Below are positions 11,212-20,560 of a stretch of 64,000 bases of DNA, piece after piece; the stretch's first letter is position 1, and each line of letters starts with the position of its first letter. The notes under the pieces are model-generated. The model worked only from the letters and a program-made list of their open reading frames with translations, was not told the origin of the DNA and did no database searches. The position numbers and the translations under genes were made by a program. Source of the stretch: Rhizobium sullae (GTDB taxonomy: Bacteria > Pseudomonadota > Alphaproteobacteria > Rhizobiales > Rhizobiaceae); the NCBI RefSeq assembly GCF_025200715.1, contig NZ_CP104143.1, forward strand, positions 3,358,501 through 3,422,500, in the 5' to 3' direction.

Positions 11212-12771
11212 TCATTGCCCGAGACCGGCAATGGCATGAGCGAAATCCTCGGCCTCGAAGGGCTCCAGATCGTCCACGCCTTCGCCGACGCCGATGAAAT
11301 AGACCGGCAGCTTGTGCTTGGCGGAAATGGCAACGAGGATGCCGCCTCGCGCCGTCCCGTCGAGCTTCGTCATGATGAGGCCGTTGACGCCCGCAACGTT
11401 GCGGAAGATTTCGACTTGGTTGAGAGCGTTCTGGCCGGTGGTCGCATCCAGCGTCTGCAGCACCGTATGCGGGGCGTCGGGATCGAGCTTGCCGAGCACG
11501 CGGACGATTTTTTCAAGCTCCGCCATCAATTCCGCCTTGTTCTGCAAGCGTCCGGCGGTATCGATGATCAGCACGTCGCACTTTTTCGCCCTCGCCTGCT
11601 CGAAGGCGTCATAGGCGAGGCCCGCGGCATCGGCACCAAGCTTGGTGCCGATGAATTCCGACTTCGTGCGATCGGCCCAAATCTTCAACTGCTCGATCGC
11701 CGCGGCACGGAAAGTGTCACCCGCCGCCACCATGACCTTCAACCCGGCACCTGAGAGCTTCGACGCCAGCTTGCCGATTGTCGTCGTCTTGCCGGTGCCG
11801 TTGACGCCGACGACGAGAATGACATGCGGCTTGTGGCTGAGATCGAGCTGCAACGGCTTTGCGACCGGCTTCAATACTTTGGCAATTTCAAACGCCATGA
11901 TGCGGCTGACGTCTTCTCCCGTCACATCCTTGCCATAGCGCTCGGAAGCAAGCGTACCGGTGACGCGCATGGCGGTCTCGAGGCCGAGGTCGGCTTGTAT
12001 CAGCAGGTCTTCGAGATCCTGAAGCGTGTCGTCGTCCAGCTTGCGCTTGGTGAAGAGCGCGGAAATCTGGCCCGTAAGTTGCGACGAGGTGCGCGCGAGA
12101 CCAGCACGCAGACGCTGGAACCAGCTGAGTTTTGGCGTCAGAGCAATCGGTTCCGGCTCGGCGACTTTCGGACCGGTTGCAAAGCCCTTGGGAAGCACAG
12201 GCTCCGCCTCTGAAGCATGCTCGCCATCCGCTTCAGGACTAGGAATATTCTCCTCTGTACCGCCGGACATTTCCCCCACATGGGGGGTGAGCGGTTGAGC
12301 GGCGATGTCTTTCCCAGACTCTGACGTCACTGGTTCAGCTTCTGACGCCTCAACAACCTCAGCAGCGCTTCCTTCCGAAAAGGCAGCCTCGCCCTCCAAC
12401 GGATCTCCCCCCTTGTGGGGGGGATGTCCCGCAGGGACAGAGGGGGGTGTTTTTATCTCGCCCGCCTCCTGCTCGGCTTCCGCCTCCAGCAGCGAGAGTG
12501 GTATCACTCCAAGATCACCAATCTGGTCGGCCGCCGGAAGAATCGTCAAATTCTCCTTCGCGGAAGTCTCGGACGCATCCGCAGCCGGCCCACCCGCGGT
12601 ATCCATCTCCTCCGGCAAAGCGGGATCGCTTGCGCGCGGCAGGTGCTCTTCGCGCGAATGCGGCTCCAGTTCGGCTTCGAGAGCTTTCGTCTCTGCAGCC
12701 TCCGGCGCCTGTTCTTCCGCCGGCTTTTCCTTGCCGAAGGTGAAGACCTTTTTGATGAAACTGAGCGCCAT
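11212..12771 (-). CDS. ftsY: Signal recognition particle receptor FtsY
   Basis: This is the SRP receptor GTPase that docks ribosome-nascent chain-SRP complexes at the membrane. It has 519 residues: a short N-terminus (M-A-L-S-F-I-K-K-V-F), a very long acidic linker (about residues 15-215), then the NG domain with G-V-N-G-T-G-K-T-T-T near 322, D-T-A-G-R near 400 and T-K-L-D-G-T-A-R-G-G. The linker is expanded by two oppositely oriented copies of a palindromic repeat translated in frame (listed separately). It lies between mtaB (35-bp gap) and yciB. The partner gene ffh is 5 kb away. Confidence 0.96.
   Translation of the reverse strand: MALSFIKKVFTFGKEKPAEEQAPEAAETKALEAELEPHSREEHLPRASDPALPEEMDTAGGPAADASETSAKENLTILPAADQIGDLGVIPLSLLEAEAEQEAGEIKTPPSVPAGHPPHKGGDPLEGEAAFSEGSAAEVVEASEAEPVTSESGKDIAAQPLTPHVGEMSGGTEENIPSPEADGEHASEAEPVLPKGFATGPKVAEPEPIALTPKLSWFQRLRAGLARTSSQLTGQISALFTKRKLDDDTLQDLEDLLIQADLGLETAMRVTGTLASERYGKDVTGEDVSRIMAFEIAKVLKPVAKPLQLDLSHKPHVILVVGVNGTGKTTTIGKLASKLSGAGLKVMVAAGDTFRAAAIEQLKIWADRTKSEFIGTKLGADAAGLAYDAFEQARAKKCDVLIIDTAGRLQNKAELMAELEKIVRVLGKLDPDAPHTVLQTLDATTGQNALNQVEIFRNVAGVNGLIMTKLDGTARGGILVAISAKHKLPVYFIGVGEGVDDLEPFEAEDFAHAIAGLGQ
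12250..12294 (-). repeat. Palindromic repeat copy 2 inside the ftsY linker
   Basis: On the minus strand this reads CTCACCCCCCATGTGGGGG followed by AAATGTCCGGCGG and TACAGAGG. That parallels, base for base with substitutions, the plus-strand reading of the copy at 12405-12447. It is translated as L-T-P-H-V-G-E-M-S-G-G-T-E-E-N near residues 161-175. Confidence 0.6.
12405..12447 (+). repeat. Palindromic repeat copy 1 inside the ftsY linker
   Basis: CTCCCCCCTTGTGGGGGGGA is followed by TGTCCCGCAGGGACAGAGG, two adjacent hairpins, as in the mosaic intergenic repeats of rhizobia. FtsY reads through it on the opposite strand as P-P-S-V-P-A-G-H-P-P-H-K-G-G-D near residues 109-123. The reading frame is kept. 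Confidence 0.7.
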
Positions 12772-12806
12772 GGGAATTCCGTGAAATCAGGCCGCGTCGG
12801 CGGCTA

Positions 12807-14060
12807 TCAATTGCATGTCGAGATGTTGCCGTTGTGGCCGGTGATGGTCGCCTCGACGAACGAACCCGGGCGAAGACCGGGAGCTGCGACAAGCGTGAAG
12901 TTTTCGGTATGTGCCAGCCCGTTGTTTTCCACCAGCAGCCATTGTCGCGTTCCAACCATCTGATCCAGATGGGACTGATGAAGCTGATGTCCAGTAGCGC
13001 GAAGCCGTGCCGCGCGATCCTTGACGAGTGCTCGGTCGAGTTGCGGCATGCGGGCTGCCGGCGTGCCTGGACGAGGGCTGTAAGGGAAGACGTGCAGATG
13101 AGCGATCTTCGCTTCTTCCGCCAGGCTGACAGCATTTTCGAACATCGCTTCGGTCTCGGTCGGGAAACCGGCGATCATATCCGCGCCGAGGCTCATCTCC
13201 GGACGCAGACGGCGGACCTGGTCGACGAAGCCCATCGCATCGGCGCGCGAATGGCGCCGTTTCATGCGCTTCAGAATGATGTCGTCGCCATGCTGCAGCG
13301 AAAGATGCAGGTGCGGCATGAAACGCGGCTCGTCGGCGATCAGATCGAACAGATGCTTGTCCGCCTCGATGCTGTCGATCGAAGACAGCCGCAGACGGCG
13401 GATGTCGGGTACCTGCTTCAGAAGCGTCTTAGCGAGCAGCCCGAGCGTCGGTTCGCCCGTGAGGTCGGCGCCGTAGCTGGTGGCATCGACGCCTGTCAGC
13501 ACGATCTCGCGATAGCCACTTTCAACGAGGTTGCGCGCCTGATCGACGACGGCACCCATGGGCACGGAACGGGAATTACCGCGGCCATAGGGAATGATGC
13601 AGAAAGTGCAGCGATGGTCGCAGCCGTTCTGGACCTGGATAAAAGCACGCACATGCCCGTCGATGTGCTTCACCATCTGCGGCGCCGTCTGGCGCACACT
13701 CATGATGTCGTTGACGCGCAGCTTCTCTTCCGCCGAAACGCCGAAATCGGGAAGCGCGCGGTAGGAAGTGCTCGTCAGCTTCTCCTCATTGCCGAGGACG
13801 GCGTCGACCTCGGTCATTTCGGCAAATGTCTGCTTTTCGGTCTGGGCCGCGCAGCCCGTCACGATGATGCGGGCATGTGGATTATCGCGGCGCACGCGGC
13901 GGATGGCCTGCCGCGCCTGACGCACGGCCTCGCCTGTGACCGCGCAAGTGTTCACTAGAATGGCATTGTTGAGCCCGGCCTTTTCCGCCTCCGCCCGCAT
14001 CACTTCGGATTCATAGGTATTGAGGCGGCAGCCGAAGGTGATGACCTCGACGCCGCTCAC
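12807..14060 (-). CDS. mtaB: tRNA t6A37 methylthiotransferase MtaB
   Basis: This radical-SAM methylthiotransferase adds a methylthio group to t6A37 of tRNA. With the GTG at 14060, which overlaps the dapF stop (GTGA), it has 417 residues starting [18 protein letters not shown]. The N-terminal cluster Cys residues lie in F-G-C-R-L-N and N-T-C-A-V-T. The radical-SAM motif is [20 protein letters not shown]-terminal TRAM-like region follows. The frame is open further upstream, but only into dapF. Confidence 0.94.
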   Translation of the reverse strand: MSGVEVITFGCRLNTYESEVMRAEAEKAGLNNAILVNTCAVTGEAVRQARQAIRRVRRDNPHARIIVTGCAAQTEKQTFAEMTEVDAVLGNEEKLTSTSYRALPDFGVSAEEKLRVNDIMSVRQTAPQMVKHIDGHVRAFIQVQNGCDHRCTFCIIPYGRGNSRSVPMGAVVDQARNLVESGYREIVLTGVDATSYGADLTGEPTLGLLAKTLLKQVPDIRRLRLSSIDSIEADKHLFDLIADEPRFMPHLHLSLQHGDDIILKRMKRRHSRADAMGFVDQVRRLRPEMSLGADMIAGFPTETEAMFENAVSLAEEAKIAHLHVFPYSPRPGTPAARMPQLDRALVKDRAARLRATGHQLHQSHLDQMVGTRQWLLVENNGLAHTENFTLVAAPGLRPGSFVEATITGHNGNISTCN

Positions 14061-14962
14061 CGCGCCTCGGCCCCCTGCGCCTGATCGCGCGACCATGAGC
14101 CCGTGGCGGGATCGACAGTGCCGGACCATTCCCATTCGGCTGGGCCGGTCATGATCACATGGTCGTCGCGCTCGCGCCATTCAATCGACAATACGCCGGG
14201 CGGCTTGGCGCTGGCGACATGAATGTCGACCTTGCGGCCTGTGCGGCCCGTGCGGGCAGCGGAAACCGCGGTTGCGCAGGCAGCTGAACCGCAGGCAAGC
14301 GTCAAACCCGCGCCGCGCTCCCACGTGCGCGTCGTGATCGATACCGGCGAGGTGACTTGTGCCAGCGTGATATTGGCGCGCTCTGGAAACATCGGATGGT
14401 TTTCAAGCAACGGTCCGAAGCGGGCAAGATCAAAGGACATCACGTCCCGGTCGACCCAGAAGACGGCATGCGGATTGCCCATCGACATGGTGGAGGGTGA
14501 ATGCAGGACCGGGCTGTCGATCGGGCCGATCTGCAGTTCGATGCGGCTCGTATCGTGGAATTCTTCCGCAAGCGGGATCTTGTCCCAATCGAAAACAGGC
14601 TTGCCCATGTCGACCGAGATCGTGCCGTCATCATGCTCGACGGCATTGAGGATGCCTGCCACCGTCTGGAAGGTGAAGACCTTCTTGCCGGTTTCCGCAG
14701 CAAGAGCCTGCACCACGCAACGCGTGCCGTTGCCGCAGGCTTGCGCCTTCGATCCATCGCAGTTCAGGATATCGATCCAGGCATCGGTGCCTTGGGCTCT
14801 CGGGTCATGGATCGCCATGATCTGGTCGAAGGCCGTATCCGGATGGGCATTCAGCGCAACCGCCGCAGCCGACGTCACCTTGTCTGCACGGCCGCGCATG
14901 TCAACGACCAGGATCTTGTTGCCAAGCCCGTTCATCTTCGCGAATTCGACCGTTGTGCTCAT
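14057..14962 (-). CDS. dapF: Diaminopimelate epimerase DapF
   Basis: It converts LL- to meso-diaminopimelate for lysine and peptidoglycan synthesis. The 301-residue protein has the two catalytic cysteines in A-C-G-N-G-T-R-C-V near residue 77 and [12 protein letters not shown] near 225, and the start F-A-K-M-N-G-L-G-N. It is the first gene of the leftward mtaB-ftsY-yciB-DUF2585 run and overlaps mtaB by 4 bp. Confidence 0.97.
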   Translation of the reverse strand: MSTTVEFAKMNGLGNKILVVDMRGRADKVTSAAAVALNAHPDTAFDQIMAIHDPRAQGTDAWIDILNCDGSKAQACGNGTRCVVQALAAETGKKVFTFQTVAGILNAVEHDDGTISVDMGKPVFDWDKIPLAEEFHDTSRIELQIGPIDSPVLHSPSTMSMGNPHAVFWVDRDVMSFDLARFGPLLENHPMFPERANITLAQVTSPVSITTRTWERGAGLTLACGSAACATAVSAARTGRTGRKVDIHVASAKPPGVLSIEWRERDDHVIMTGPAEWEWSGTVDPATGSWSRDQAQGAEAR

Positions 14963-15104
14963 AGGATCATTCCGTGTATTTCGGCTGTATATGGCCGAAA
15001 CGCGCGGGAATTACCAGTGGCCACCGACAAAGCGGACGCCCATCGTGCCGCCTCATCCTTGAGAAAAATCGCAATGGCCTAGCGCTTTTCATCGGTTGAA
15101 GGCA

Positions 15105-15140
15105 TTCTTGGCAATGGGATGCGTGTTCTTGGCAATGGGA
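15105..15140 (+). repeat. Direct repeat (period 21) with mini-ORF just upstream of the EF-G-like gene
   Basis: TTCTTGGCAATGGGA occurs at 15105-15119 and again at 15126-15140. An ATG inside the first copy (15114) opens a 10-codon frame ending at TAG 15144-15146, 3 bp before the EF-G-like ATG at 15150. This could permit translational coupling. Confidence 0.45.
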
Positions 15141-15149
15141 GGATAGCCG

Positions 15150-17099
15150 ATGCGCTGCTTCACGGTACTTGGACCCTCGCAGACGGGAAAGTCGACGCTC
15201 GTCGCAAAACTGGCTTCGCTCGAAGGGACACCGAGAAAGTCTGTCTCTCCATACGGATCAAGCCTGACGGAATTCGAATTCGGAAGCGAGGGATGGTGTG
15301 CGCTGGACACACCCGGCGCCAACGAGGCGCTGGCGCTCGCCCAGGATTCGCTGCTGGCAAGCGACGCCTGCATCCTCTGCGTATCGCCGTCACCGGACGA
15401 AGCCGTGCTGGCAGCCCCCTATCTTCGTGTCATCGAAGCTTCGGGAACACCCTGCATTCTTTTCGTGAACCGCATGGACGAGCCGCGAGGGCGCCTGCGC
15501 GATGTCATCGCCGCCCTGCAGGACTATTCCAGCCATCCCCTCGTCCTACGGCAGATACCGATCCGCGACGGAGATGCGGTCGTCGGCAGCTGCGACCTGA
15601 TTTCGGAGCGCGCCTGGCGCTATCGCGAAGGTCAACCTTCCGCCCTCGTTGAACTTCCCGACAGTGCTGCAGCGCGCGAGCACGAGGCACGCTCCGAATT
15701 GCTCGAGCATCTTTCCGACTATGATGACTGGCTTCTGGAGGAGCTGATCGAAGATCGCGAACCGGCAAGCGACGCACTCTTTGCCATCGCTTCGCGGATC
15801 CTGAAGGAAAACAGGGTCATTCCCGTGCTCTTCGGGGCAGCTTCCCACAGCAATGGCATCAAGCGGCTGATGAAGGCGCTGCGCCACGAAGCGCCGCCTG
15901 TTGAAGCTCTGAAGAGGCGGCTGGCCGCGGCCGCCAGCCTAGATGAAACGGCGTTGGCTGCCGTGAGCTTTCACGCCTACCATCGGCCGAGCGTTGGGAA
16001 GACAGTTCTCGCCCGCGCGCTTGCCGACGGACTGAAGCAGGGCGCGGCGCTGGGCGGCTCGGGGCTCGGCTCGCTTCAGGAGGGAGGAAACGGCCGTCCC
16101 AACCTGACACGCGGCACGATTTTCGCCGCAGTCAAGTCAGACCACCTACCCGCACCTGCGCTGCTGACACCGGCCGACGCGTTGCCGCCGCCAGCTTGGA
16201 CGACGCCGCCGACGCCAATGCTCGAACGCATCCTCGTTCCGGGCACAGAGCGCGACGAGACGAAACTCTCGGCGACGCTGGCGAAGCTGGCCGAGACCGA
16301 TCGCGGCCTGAAGGTGATGCAGGAAGAAGGAACGGGCGCGCAGTTGATCTGCGCCCAAGGGCCGATTCACCTGCGCGATCTGCGCAAGACCCTGTCGGAG
16401 GTGTTCCGCGTCGAGGTGACCGATCGATCGCCGAACCCGATCTATCGGGAAACGATCTCGAAGCCCTCGAACGTCCACTACCGTCACCGCAAGCAAACCG
16501 GCGGCGCAGGTCAGTTCGCGGACGTGCAATTGAGCGTCCGGCCCAACGCGCGCGGGCAAGGCTTCACCTTCAGCGAGACGGTCAAGGGCGGCACCGTTCC
16601 ACGGAATTATATACCGGCGGTGGAGGCCGGCGCCCGTGAAGCCATGGAGAAAGGCCCGCTCGGTTTTCAGGTGATCGATGTCGATGTGACGCTCACGGAC
16701 GGCCAGTATCACTCTGTCGATAGCTCCGATTTCGCCTTCCGGGCAGCGGCAAGGATGGGCGTGCGGCAGGCGCTGTCAGAGGCAGCGGCCGTGCTAATGC
16801 AGCCGGTGGTTCGCGTCGAAATCCACATACCCTCCATCTTCTCCGGCAGCATGGTGGCGATCATCTCGGCGCTCAAAGGCCAAGTGCTTGGATTCGATCG
16901 TGATGAGAGCGCCAAAGGCTGGGATGTCTTCCGGGCACTCGTTCCCGGTGGGGCGCTGGACGAGTTGGCTCGGGCACTGCGCTCAGCCACTCAGGGGATC
17001 GGGTACTTCTCCAAAACCTTCGACCACTTTGAGGAGATCTACGGCAAGGAGGCCGAGTCTATCATCCATACGCACGGTTCGGGATCGCACGCGAATTAA
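15150..17099 (+). CDS. Elongation factor G-like GTPase paralogue (degenerate G domain)
   Basis: The 649-residue protein aligns by eye with EF-G over domains II-V: Y-R-E-T-I near residue 432, H-Y-R-H-R-K-Q-T-G-G-A-G-Q-F-A-D and a C-terminal G-Y-F-S-K-T-F-D-H-F-E-E. The G domain is unusual. The P-loop is G-P-S-Q-T-G-K-S-T. The switch I segment with its effector threonine is missing or very short. The catalytic-histidine site D-T-P-G-H is D-T-P-G-A. NKxD has become N-R-M-D. GTP hydrolysis on the ribosome is therefore doubtful. It is a paralogue, not the essential fusA of the str operon. GGGAGG precedes the start, and dapF is divergent. Confidence 0.85.
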   Translation: MRCFTVLGPSQTGKSTLVAKLASLEGTPRKSVSPYGSSLTEFEFGSEGWCALDTPGANEALALAQDSLLASDACILCVSPSPDEAVLAAPYLRVIEASGTPCILFVNRMDEPRGRLRDVIAALQDYSSHPLVLRQIPIRDGDAVVGSCDLISERAWRYREGQPSALVELPDSAAAREHEARSELLEHLSDYDDWLLEELIEDREPASDALFAIASRILKENRVIPVLFGAASHSNGIKRLMKALRHEAPPVEALKRRLAAAASLDETALAAVSFHAYHRPSVGKTVLARALADGLKQGAALGGSGLGSLQEGGNGRPNLTRGTIFAAVKSDHLPAPALLTPADALPPPAWTTPPTPMLERILVPGTERDETKLSATLAKLAETDRGLKVMQEEGTGAQLICAQGPIHLRDLRKTLSEVFRVEVTDRSPNPIYRETISKPSNVHYRHRKQTGGAGQFADVQLSVRPNARGQGFTFSETVKGGTVPRNYIPAVEAGAREAMEKGPLGFQVIDVDVTLTDGQYHSVDSSDFAFRAAARMGVRQALSEAAAVLMQPVVRVEIHIPSIFSGSMVAIISALKGQVLGFDRDESAKGWDVFRALVPGGALDELARALRSATQGIGYFSKTFDHFEEIYGKEAESIIHTHGSGSHAN

Positions 17100-17311
17100 A
17101 GCGCCACGCATCTTTGAAGATACTCAAAGCTACCCGGAGTATCGCCAGCCTAACTTCAAGCCGCACCGTAACCTCCTCCGGTCGGAGTCGTGACGATAAC
17201 CGCTTCGCGAATGTCCTGCACGGCGGCACTTTGATCGTGTCACGTGAGATTACGCAAGCGGCACGCCGAAGGGTCTCAGAAGCCCGCAATGCGGTCATTT
17301 GTCCGCATTCT

Positions 17312-17338
17312 CTTGACTTTGTCTGCGCTTTCCTATTT
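17312..17338 (+). promoter_or_regulatory. Candidate sigma70 promoter upstream of ffh
   Basis: CTTGAC (17312-17317) matches the rhizobial -35 consensus exactly. CTATTT (17333-17338) is a fair -10 element at a short 15-bp spacing. The predicted start near 17345 is about 195 nt upstream of the ffh ATG. Confidence 0.5.
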
Positions 17339-17419
17339 ACCCCCGCTCATTCTATGACGAGCTTCAAGACTCGAGCCGCCGACCGGGACCCGCAAAGGTA
17401 TAAAGAGATCCCGGAGGTC

Positions 17420-17456
17420 CACACCCGACAGCGCGATGCGCCCTCGGGTGCTTTTT
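17420..17456 (+). terminator. Terminator/attenuator hairpin in the ffh leader
   Basis: CACCCGA (17422-17428) pairs with TCGGGTG (17444-17450) and encloses a GCGC-GAT-GCGC hairpin. CTTTTT follows. It lies between the candidate promoter and ffh, so it would either end a ~110-nt small RNA or attenuate ffh transcription. Confidence 0.75.
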
Positions 17457-17540
17457 GGCTTTGCGTCTTGTTTTCGTCAAGGAAAAGCACGACGTTTCCG
17501 GGCATACCAATCCCGCCCGAAACGTATCAAGGAAGAGCCT

Positions 17541-19112
17541 ATGTTTGAAAACCTCCAGGACCGTCTTGGATCCATTCTGAATGGACTGACAGGCCGTGGC
17601 GCGCTTTCGGAAGCCGATGTTTCCGCAGCGCTGCGCGAGGTTCGCCGTGCGTTGCTGGAAGCTGATGTTGCACTCGACGTCGTGCGCGGCTTCACCGACC
17701 GCGTGCGCGAAAAGGCCGTCGGCGCCGAGATACTGAAGTCGATCAAGCCCGGCCAGATGGTCGTCAAGATCGTTCATGACGAAATGATCGAGATGCTGGG
17801 CGGCGAAGGCGTCGGTGTCGACCTGCACGCTGCCGCCCCTGTCGTCATCATGATGGTTGGCCTTCAAGGCTCCGGCAAGACAACGACGACGGCGAAGATC
17901 GCCCTTCGCCTTACGACGCGCGAGAAGAAGAAGGTGCTGATGGCATCGCTCGACACGCGCCGTCCGGCTGCGCAGGAGCAGCTTCGGCAACTCGGAGCGC
18001 AGGCGAGCATCGACACGCTGCCGGTCATCGCCGGTCAGTCGCCGACCGATATCGCCGCGCGCGCCGTTCAGGCAGCCAGGCTCGGCGGCCACGACGTCGT
18101 CATTCTCGATACCGCCGGCCGTACGCATATCGACGAACCCTTGATGGTCGAAATGGCCGATATCAAGAAGAAGTCGAACCCGCATGAAATCCTGCTTGTC
18201 GCGGATTCGCTGACCGGTCAGGACGCCGTCAACCTGGCCCGCAATTTCGACGAGCGCGTCGGCATCACCGGCCTCGTCCTGACGCGTATGGATGGCGACG
18301 GCCGCGGCGGTGCCGCTCTTTCGATGCGTGCCGTCACCGGCAAGCCGATCAAGCTGATCGGCGTCGGCGAGCGGATGAATGAGCTGGAAGAATTCCATCC
18401 CCGCCGCATCGCAGACCGCATCCTCGGCATGGGCGACATCGTTTCGCTTGTCGAGCGCGCGGCGGAAAATATCGATGCCGAAAAGGCAGCCGCGATGGCT
18501 GCCAAAATGGCCAAGGGCAAGTTCGACCTCAACGACCTCGCCGACCAGCTGCGCCAGATGCAGAAGATGGGCGGCATGGGCGGTATCATGAGCATGATGC
18601 CCGGCATGGGCGGCATGAAGGACAAGATGGCGTCCGCCGGCCTGAACGACGGCCTTTTCGGCCGTCAGCTTGCGATCATCTCTTCGATGACCAAGGCCGA
18701 GCGCGCCAACCCGGACATCCTCAAGCATTCCCGCAAGAAGCGCATCGCCGCCGGTTCCGGCACCGAAGCCTCCGACATCAACAAGTTGCTCAAGATGCAC
18801 CGCCAGATGGCGGACATGATGAAGATGATGGGCGGCAAGGGCAAAGGCGGCATGATGAAGCAGCTGATGGGCGGTCTTGCCGGCAAGATGGGCCTTGGCG
18901 GGATGGGTGGAATGGGCGGCATGCCCGATCTCTCGAATATCGACCCGAAACAGCTGGAGGCGCTTCAGAAGCAGGCCGAAGCGGCGGGTCTTGGAAAGCC
19001 GGGCGGGAGCATGCCCGGTTTGGGCGGCGGTTTGCCGGGTCTTGGCGGCGCAAAGCTGCCGGGTCTCGGTGGCAGCTTACCGGGTCTGCCCGGACTGCCG
19101 AAGAAGAAGTGA
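17541..19112 (+). CDS. ffh: Signal recognition particle protein Ffh
   Basis: This is the SRP54 GTPase that binds signal sequences and SRP RNA. It has 523 residues: an N domain, a G domain with G-L-Q-G-S-G-K-T-T-T near 107, D-T-A-G-R near 190 and T-R-M-D-G-D-G-R-G-G, then a Met/Gly-rich M domain from about 330 (repeats of G-G-M-G-G, a G-L-P-G-L-P tail). The ATG at 17541 follows AAGGAAGAGCC and the protein starts M-F-E-N-L-Q-D-R-L; the frame is open upstream without homology. It heads the ribosome-biogenesis cluster that follows. Confidence 0.97.
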   Translation: MFENLQDRLGSILNGLTGRGALSEADVSAALREVRRALLEADVALDVVRGFTDRVREKAVGAEILKSIKPGQMVVKIVHDEMIEMLGGEGVGVDLHAAAPVVIMMVGLQGSGKTTTTAKIALRLTTREKKKVLMASLDTRRPAAQEQLRQLGAQASIDTLPVIAGQSPTDIAARAVQAARLGGHDVVILDTAGRTHIDEPLMVEMADIKKKSNPHEILLVADSLTGQDAVNLARNFDERVGITGLVLTRMDGDGRGGAALSMRAVTGKPIKLIGVGERMNELEEFHPRRIADRILGMGDIVSLVERAAENIDAEKAAAMAAKMAKGKFDLNDLADQLRQMQKMGGMGGIMSMMPGMGGMKDKMASAGLNDGLFGRQLAIISSMTKAERANPDILKHSRKKRIAAGSGTEASDINKLLKMHRQMADMMKMMGGKGKGGMMKQLMGGLAGKMGLGGMGGMGGMPDLSNIDPKQLEALQKQAEAAGLGKPGGSMPGLGGGLPGLGGAKLPGLGGSLPGLPGLPKKK

Positions 19113-19128
19113 GAGGATCGCCTGGCCC

Positions 19129-19449
19129 ATGATTGATCCAGAAGTCAAAGCCCAGCTTTCGAGCTATCGCCAGTCGATTGACAATATCGACGCCGCGCTC
19201 GTTCACATCCTGGCCGAACGTTTCCGCTGCACCAAAGAGGTCGGCGTGCTGAAGGCCAAGTACAAGTTGCCGCCGGCCGATCCGGCGCGCGAGGAATACC
19301 AGATCGCCCGTCTGCGGCAGCTTGCCGAAGACGCACATCTGGATCCGGATTTCGCCGAGAAGTTCCTGAACTTCGTCATTAAAGAAGTCATCCGGCACCA
19401 TGAGCAGATCGCTGCGGATCACGCTGAACAAGGCGCCGCAGCAAAATGA
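19129..19449 (+). CDS. Chorismate mutase, AroQ class
   Basis: The small all-helical protein of 106 residues (M-I-D-P-E-V-K-A-Q-L-S-S-Y-R-Q-S-I-D-N-I-D-A-A-L) carries the AroQ pattern R-x-x-I-D-x-I-D. Downstream it has K-x-x-x-x-L-P-P-A-D-P-A-R-E. It converts chorismate to prephenate for Phe/Tyr synthesis. It starts 16 bp after ffh and is probably co-transcribed with it and rpsP. Confidence 0.92.
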   Translation: MIDPEVKAQLSSYRQSIDNIDAALVHILAERFRCTKEVGVLKAKYKLPPADPAREEYQIARLRQLAEDAHLDPDFAEKFLNFVIKEVIRHHEQIAADHAEQGAAAK

Positions 19450-19499
19450 ACCGATACCGCCTCACGAAGCGGTCAAGAAAAGCCTAAGGAGTAAATGAC

Positions 19500-19868
19500 A
19501 TGGCACTGAAAATTCGTCTCGCCCGCGGTGGCTCCAAGAAGCGCCCGTACTACCACGTTGTCGTTGCCGACGCTCGCTCGCCGCGCGACGGCCGCTTCCT
19601 CGAAAAGCTCGGTTCCTGGAACCCGATGCTTGCCAAGGACGACGCAAAGCGCGTTGAATTGAACGCCGAGCGCATCAAGCACTGGCTCGATAACGGCGCG
19701 CAGCCGACCGACCGCGTTCTGCGCTTCCTCAACGAAGCCGGCGTTGCTAAGCGCGAAGCCAAGAACAACCCGGAAAAGGCAAAGCCGGGCAAGAAGGCTC
19801 AGGAGCGCACCGCCGAAAAGGCTCAGAAGGCTGCCGACGCAGCTGAAGCCGCCGCTTCCGCGGAATAA
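19500..19868 (+). CDS. rpsP: 30S ribosomal protein S16
   Basis: The 122-residue protein starts [18 protein letters not shown], the S16 signature. A Lys/Ala-rich C-terminal extension (about residues 85-122) is longer than in E. coli S16 (82 residues) but usual for alphaproteobacteria. The ribosome binding site is TAAGGAG. Confidence 0.98.
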   Translation: MALKIRLARGGSKKRPYYHVVVADARSPRDGRFLEKLGSWNPMLAKDDAKRVELNAERIKHWLDNGAQPTDRVLRFLNEAGVAKREAKNNPEKAKPGKKAQERTAEKAQKAADAAEAAASAE

Positions 19869-19891
19869 TCCCGGGATCATATCCTGATTGG

Positions 19892-19928
19892 ACGGGCGGC
19901 ATGGCAACATGCCGCCCGTTTTCGTTTT
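19892..19928 (+). terminator. Rho-independent terminator between rpsP and rimM
   Basis: ACGGGCGGCAT (19892-19902) and ATGCCGCCCGT (19909-19919) form an 11-bp perfect stem followed by TTTTCGTTTT. It splits the ffh-rpsP part from rimM-trmD. Confidence 0.88.
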
Positions 19929-19986
19929 CATTTCGGCGGACTTCGTTTATGAGAAGCCAGATTTCCGGCTTCACATGAAGGGCCCC

Positions 19987-20556
19987 ATGACAAAGCTCGA
20001 AAACCCCGTATTGATGGCAACGATCGGCGGTGCGCAAGGCATCCGCGGGGAAGTGCGCGCCAAGGCTTATACGGCCGACCCGACGGCACTCGGCGACTAT
20101 GGTCATCTTCACAGCATGGATGGACGAACCTTCGAGATCCTCGAGGTCCGCGAGATGAAGAATGTCGTTGTGGTCCGCTTCCGCGGCATCAACGACCGCA
20201 ATGCGGCCGAGGCGCTCAACGGCCTGGAGCTTTACATCGAGCGCGACAACCTGCCGGATGACGAGCTGGAGGAAGACGAATTCTTCTATGCCGACCTCGA
20301 GGGGCTGGAGGCACTGGACGAAAAGGGCGTCAGCTACGGCAACATTACCGGCGTTTTCGACTTCGGTGCAGGCGACCTGCTGGAGCTCAAGGGGCCGGGC
20401 AAGCGACCTGTGCTCATTCCCTTCTCCGAAGCGTCGGTTCTCGAAATCGATCTCGAAGGCGGCACGATCCTGATCGACCCGCTAGCGGCAGGACTTATCG
20501 ACGATCCGCAGGAAATCTCCAAGCTCGCCTCCGGCAAGCCGAAGAAAAAGAAGTAA
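19987..20556 (+). CDS. rimM: Ribosome maturation factor RimM
   Basis: RimM binds S19 and helps 30S head maturation. The 189-residue protein starts [23 protein letters not shown], the RimM N-terminal signature. A PRC-barrel C-terminal domain holds [17 protein letters not shown]. The ATG at 19987 has AAGGG at good spacing; ATGs at 19975 and further upstream are less likely. It is 4 bp from trmD. Confidence 0.95.
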   Translation: MTKLENPVLMATIGGAQGIRGEVRAKAYTADPTALGDYGHLHSMDGRTFEILEVREMKNVVVVRFRGINDRNAAEALNGLELYIERDNLPDDELEEDEFFYADLEGLEALDEKGVSYGNITGVFDFGAGDLLELKGPGKRPVLIPFSEASVLEIDLEGGTILIDPLAAGLIDDPQEISKLASGKPKKKK

Positions 20557-20560
20557 CGCC

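Larger units (their letters stand above)
17100..17540 (+). other. 441-bp intergenic region upstream of ffh
   Basis: The region contains a promoter-like site (17312-17338) and a strong hairpin with a T tract (17420-17456), listed separately. No convincing ORF was found. I looked for the conserved GGAAGGAAGCA-type loop of SRP RNA because of the position next to ffh and did not see it. Confidence 0.6.

Noticed and set aside
17340..17460. SRP RNA (ffs) next to ffh
   Set aside because: The conserved GGAAGGAAGCA-like apical loop and GTCAGG bulge are not present; the hairpin with T tract is better read as a terminator.
17364..18800. 478-codon open frame opposite ffh
   Set aside because: Shadow of ffh; His/Asp/Ala-rich composition typical of antisense reading of a high-GC gene.
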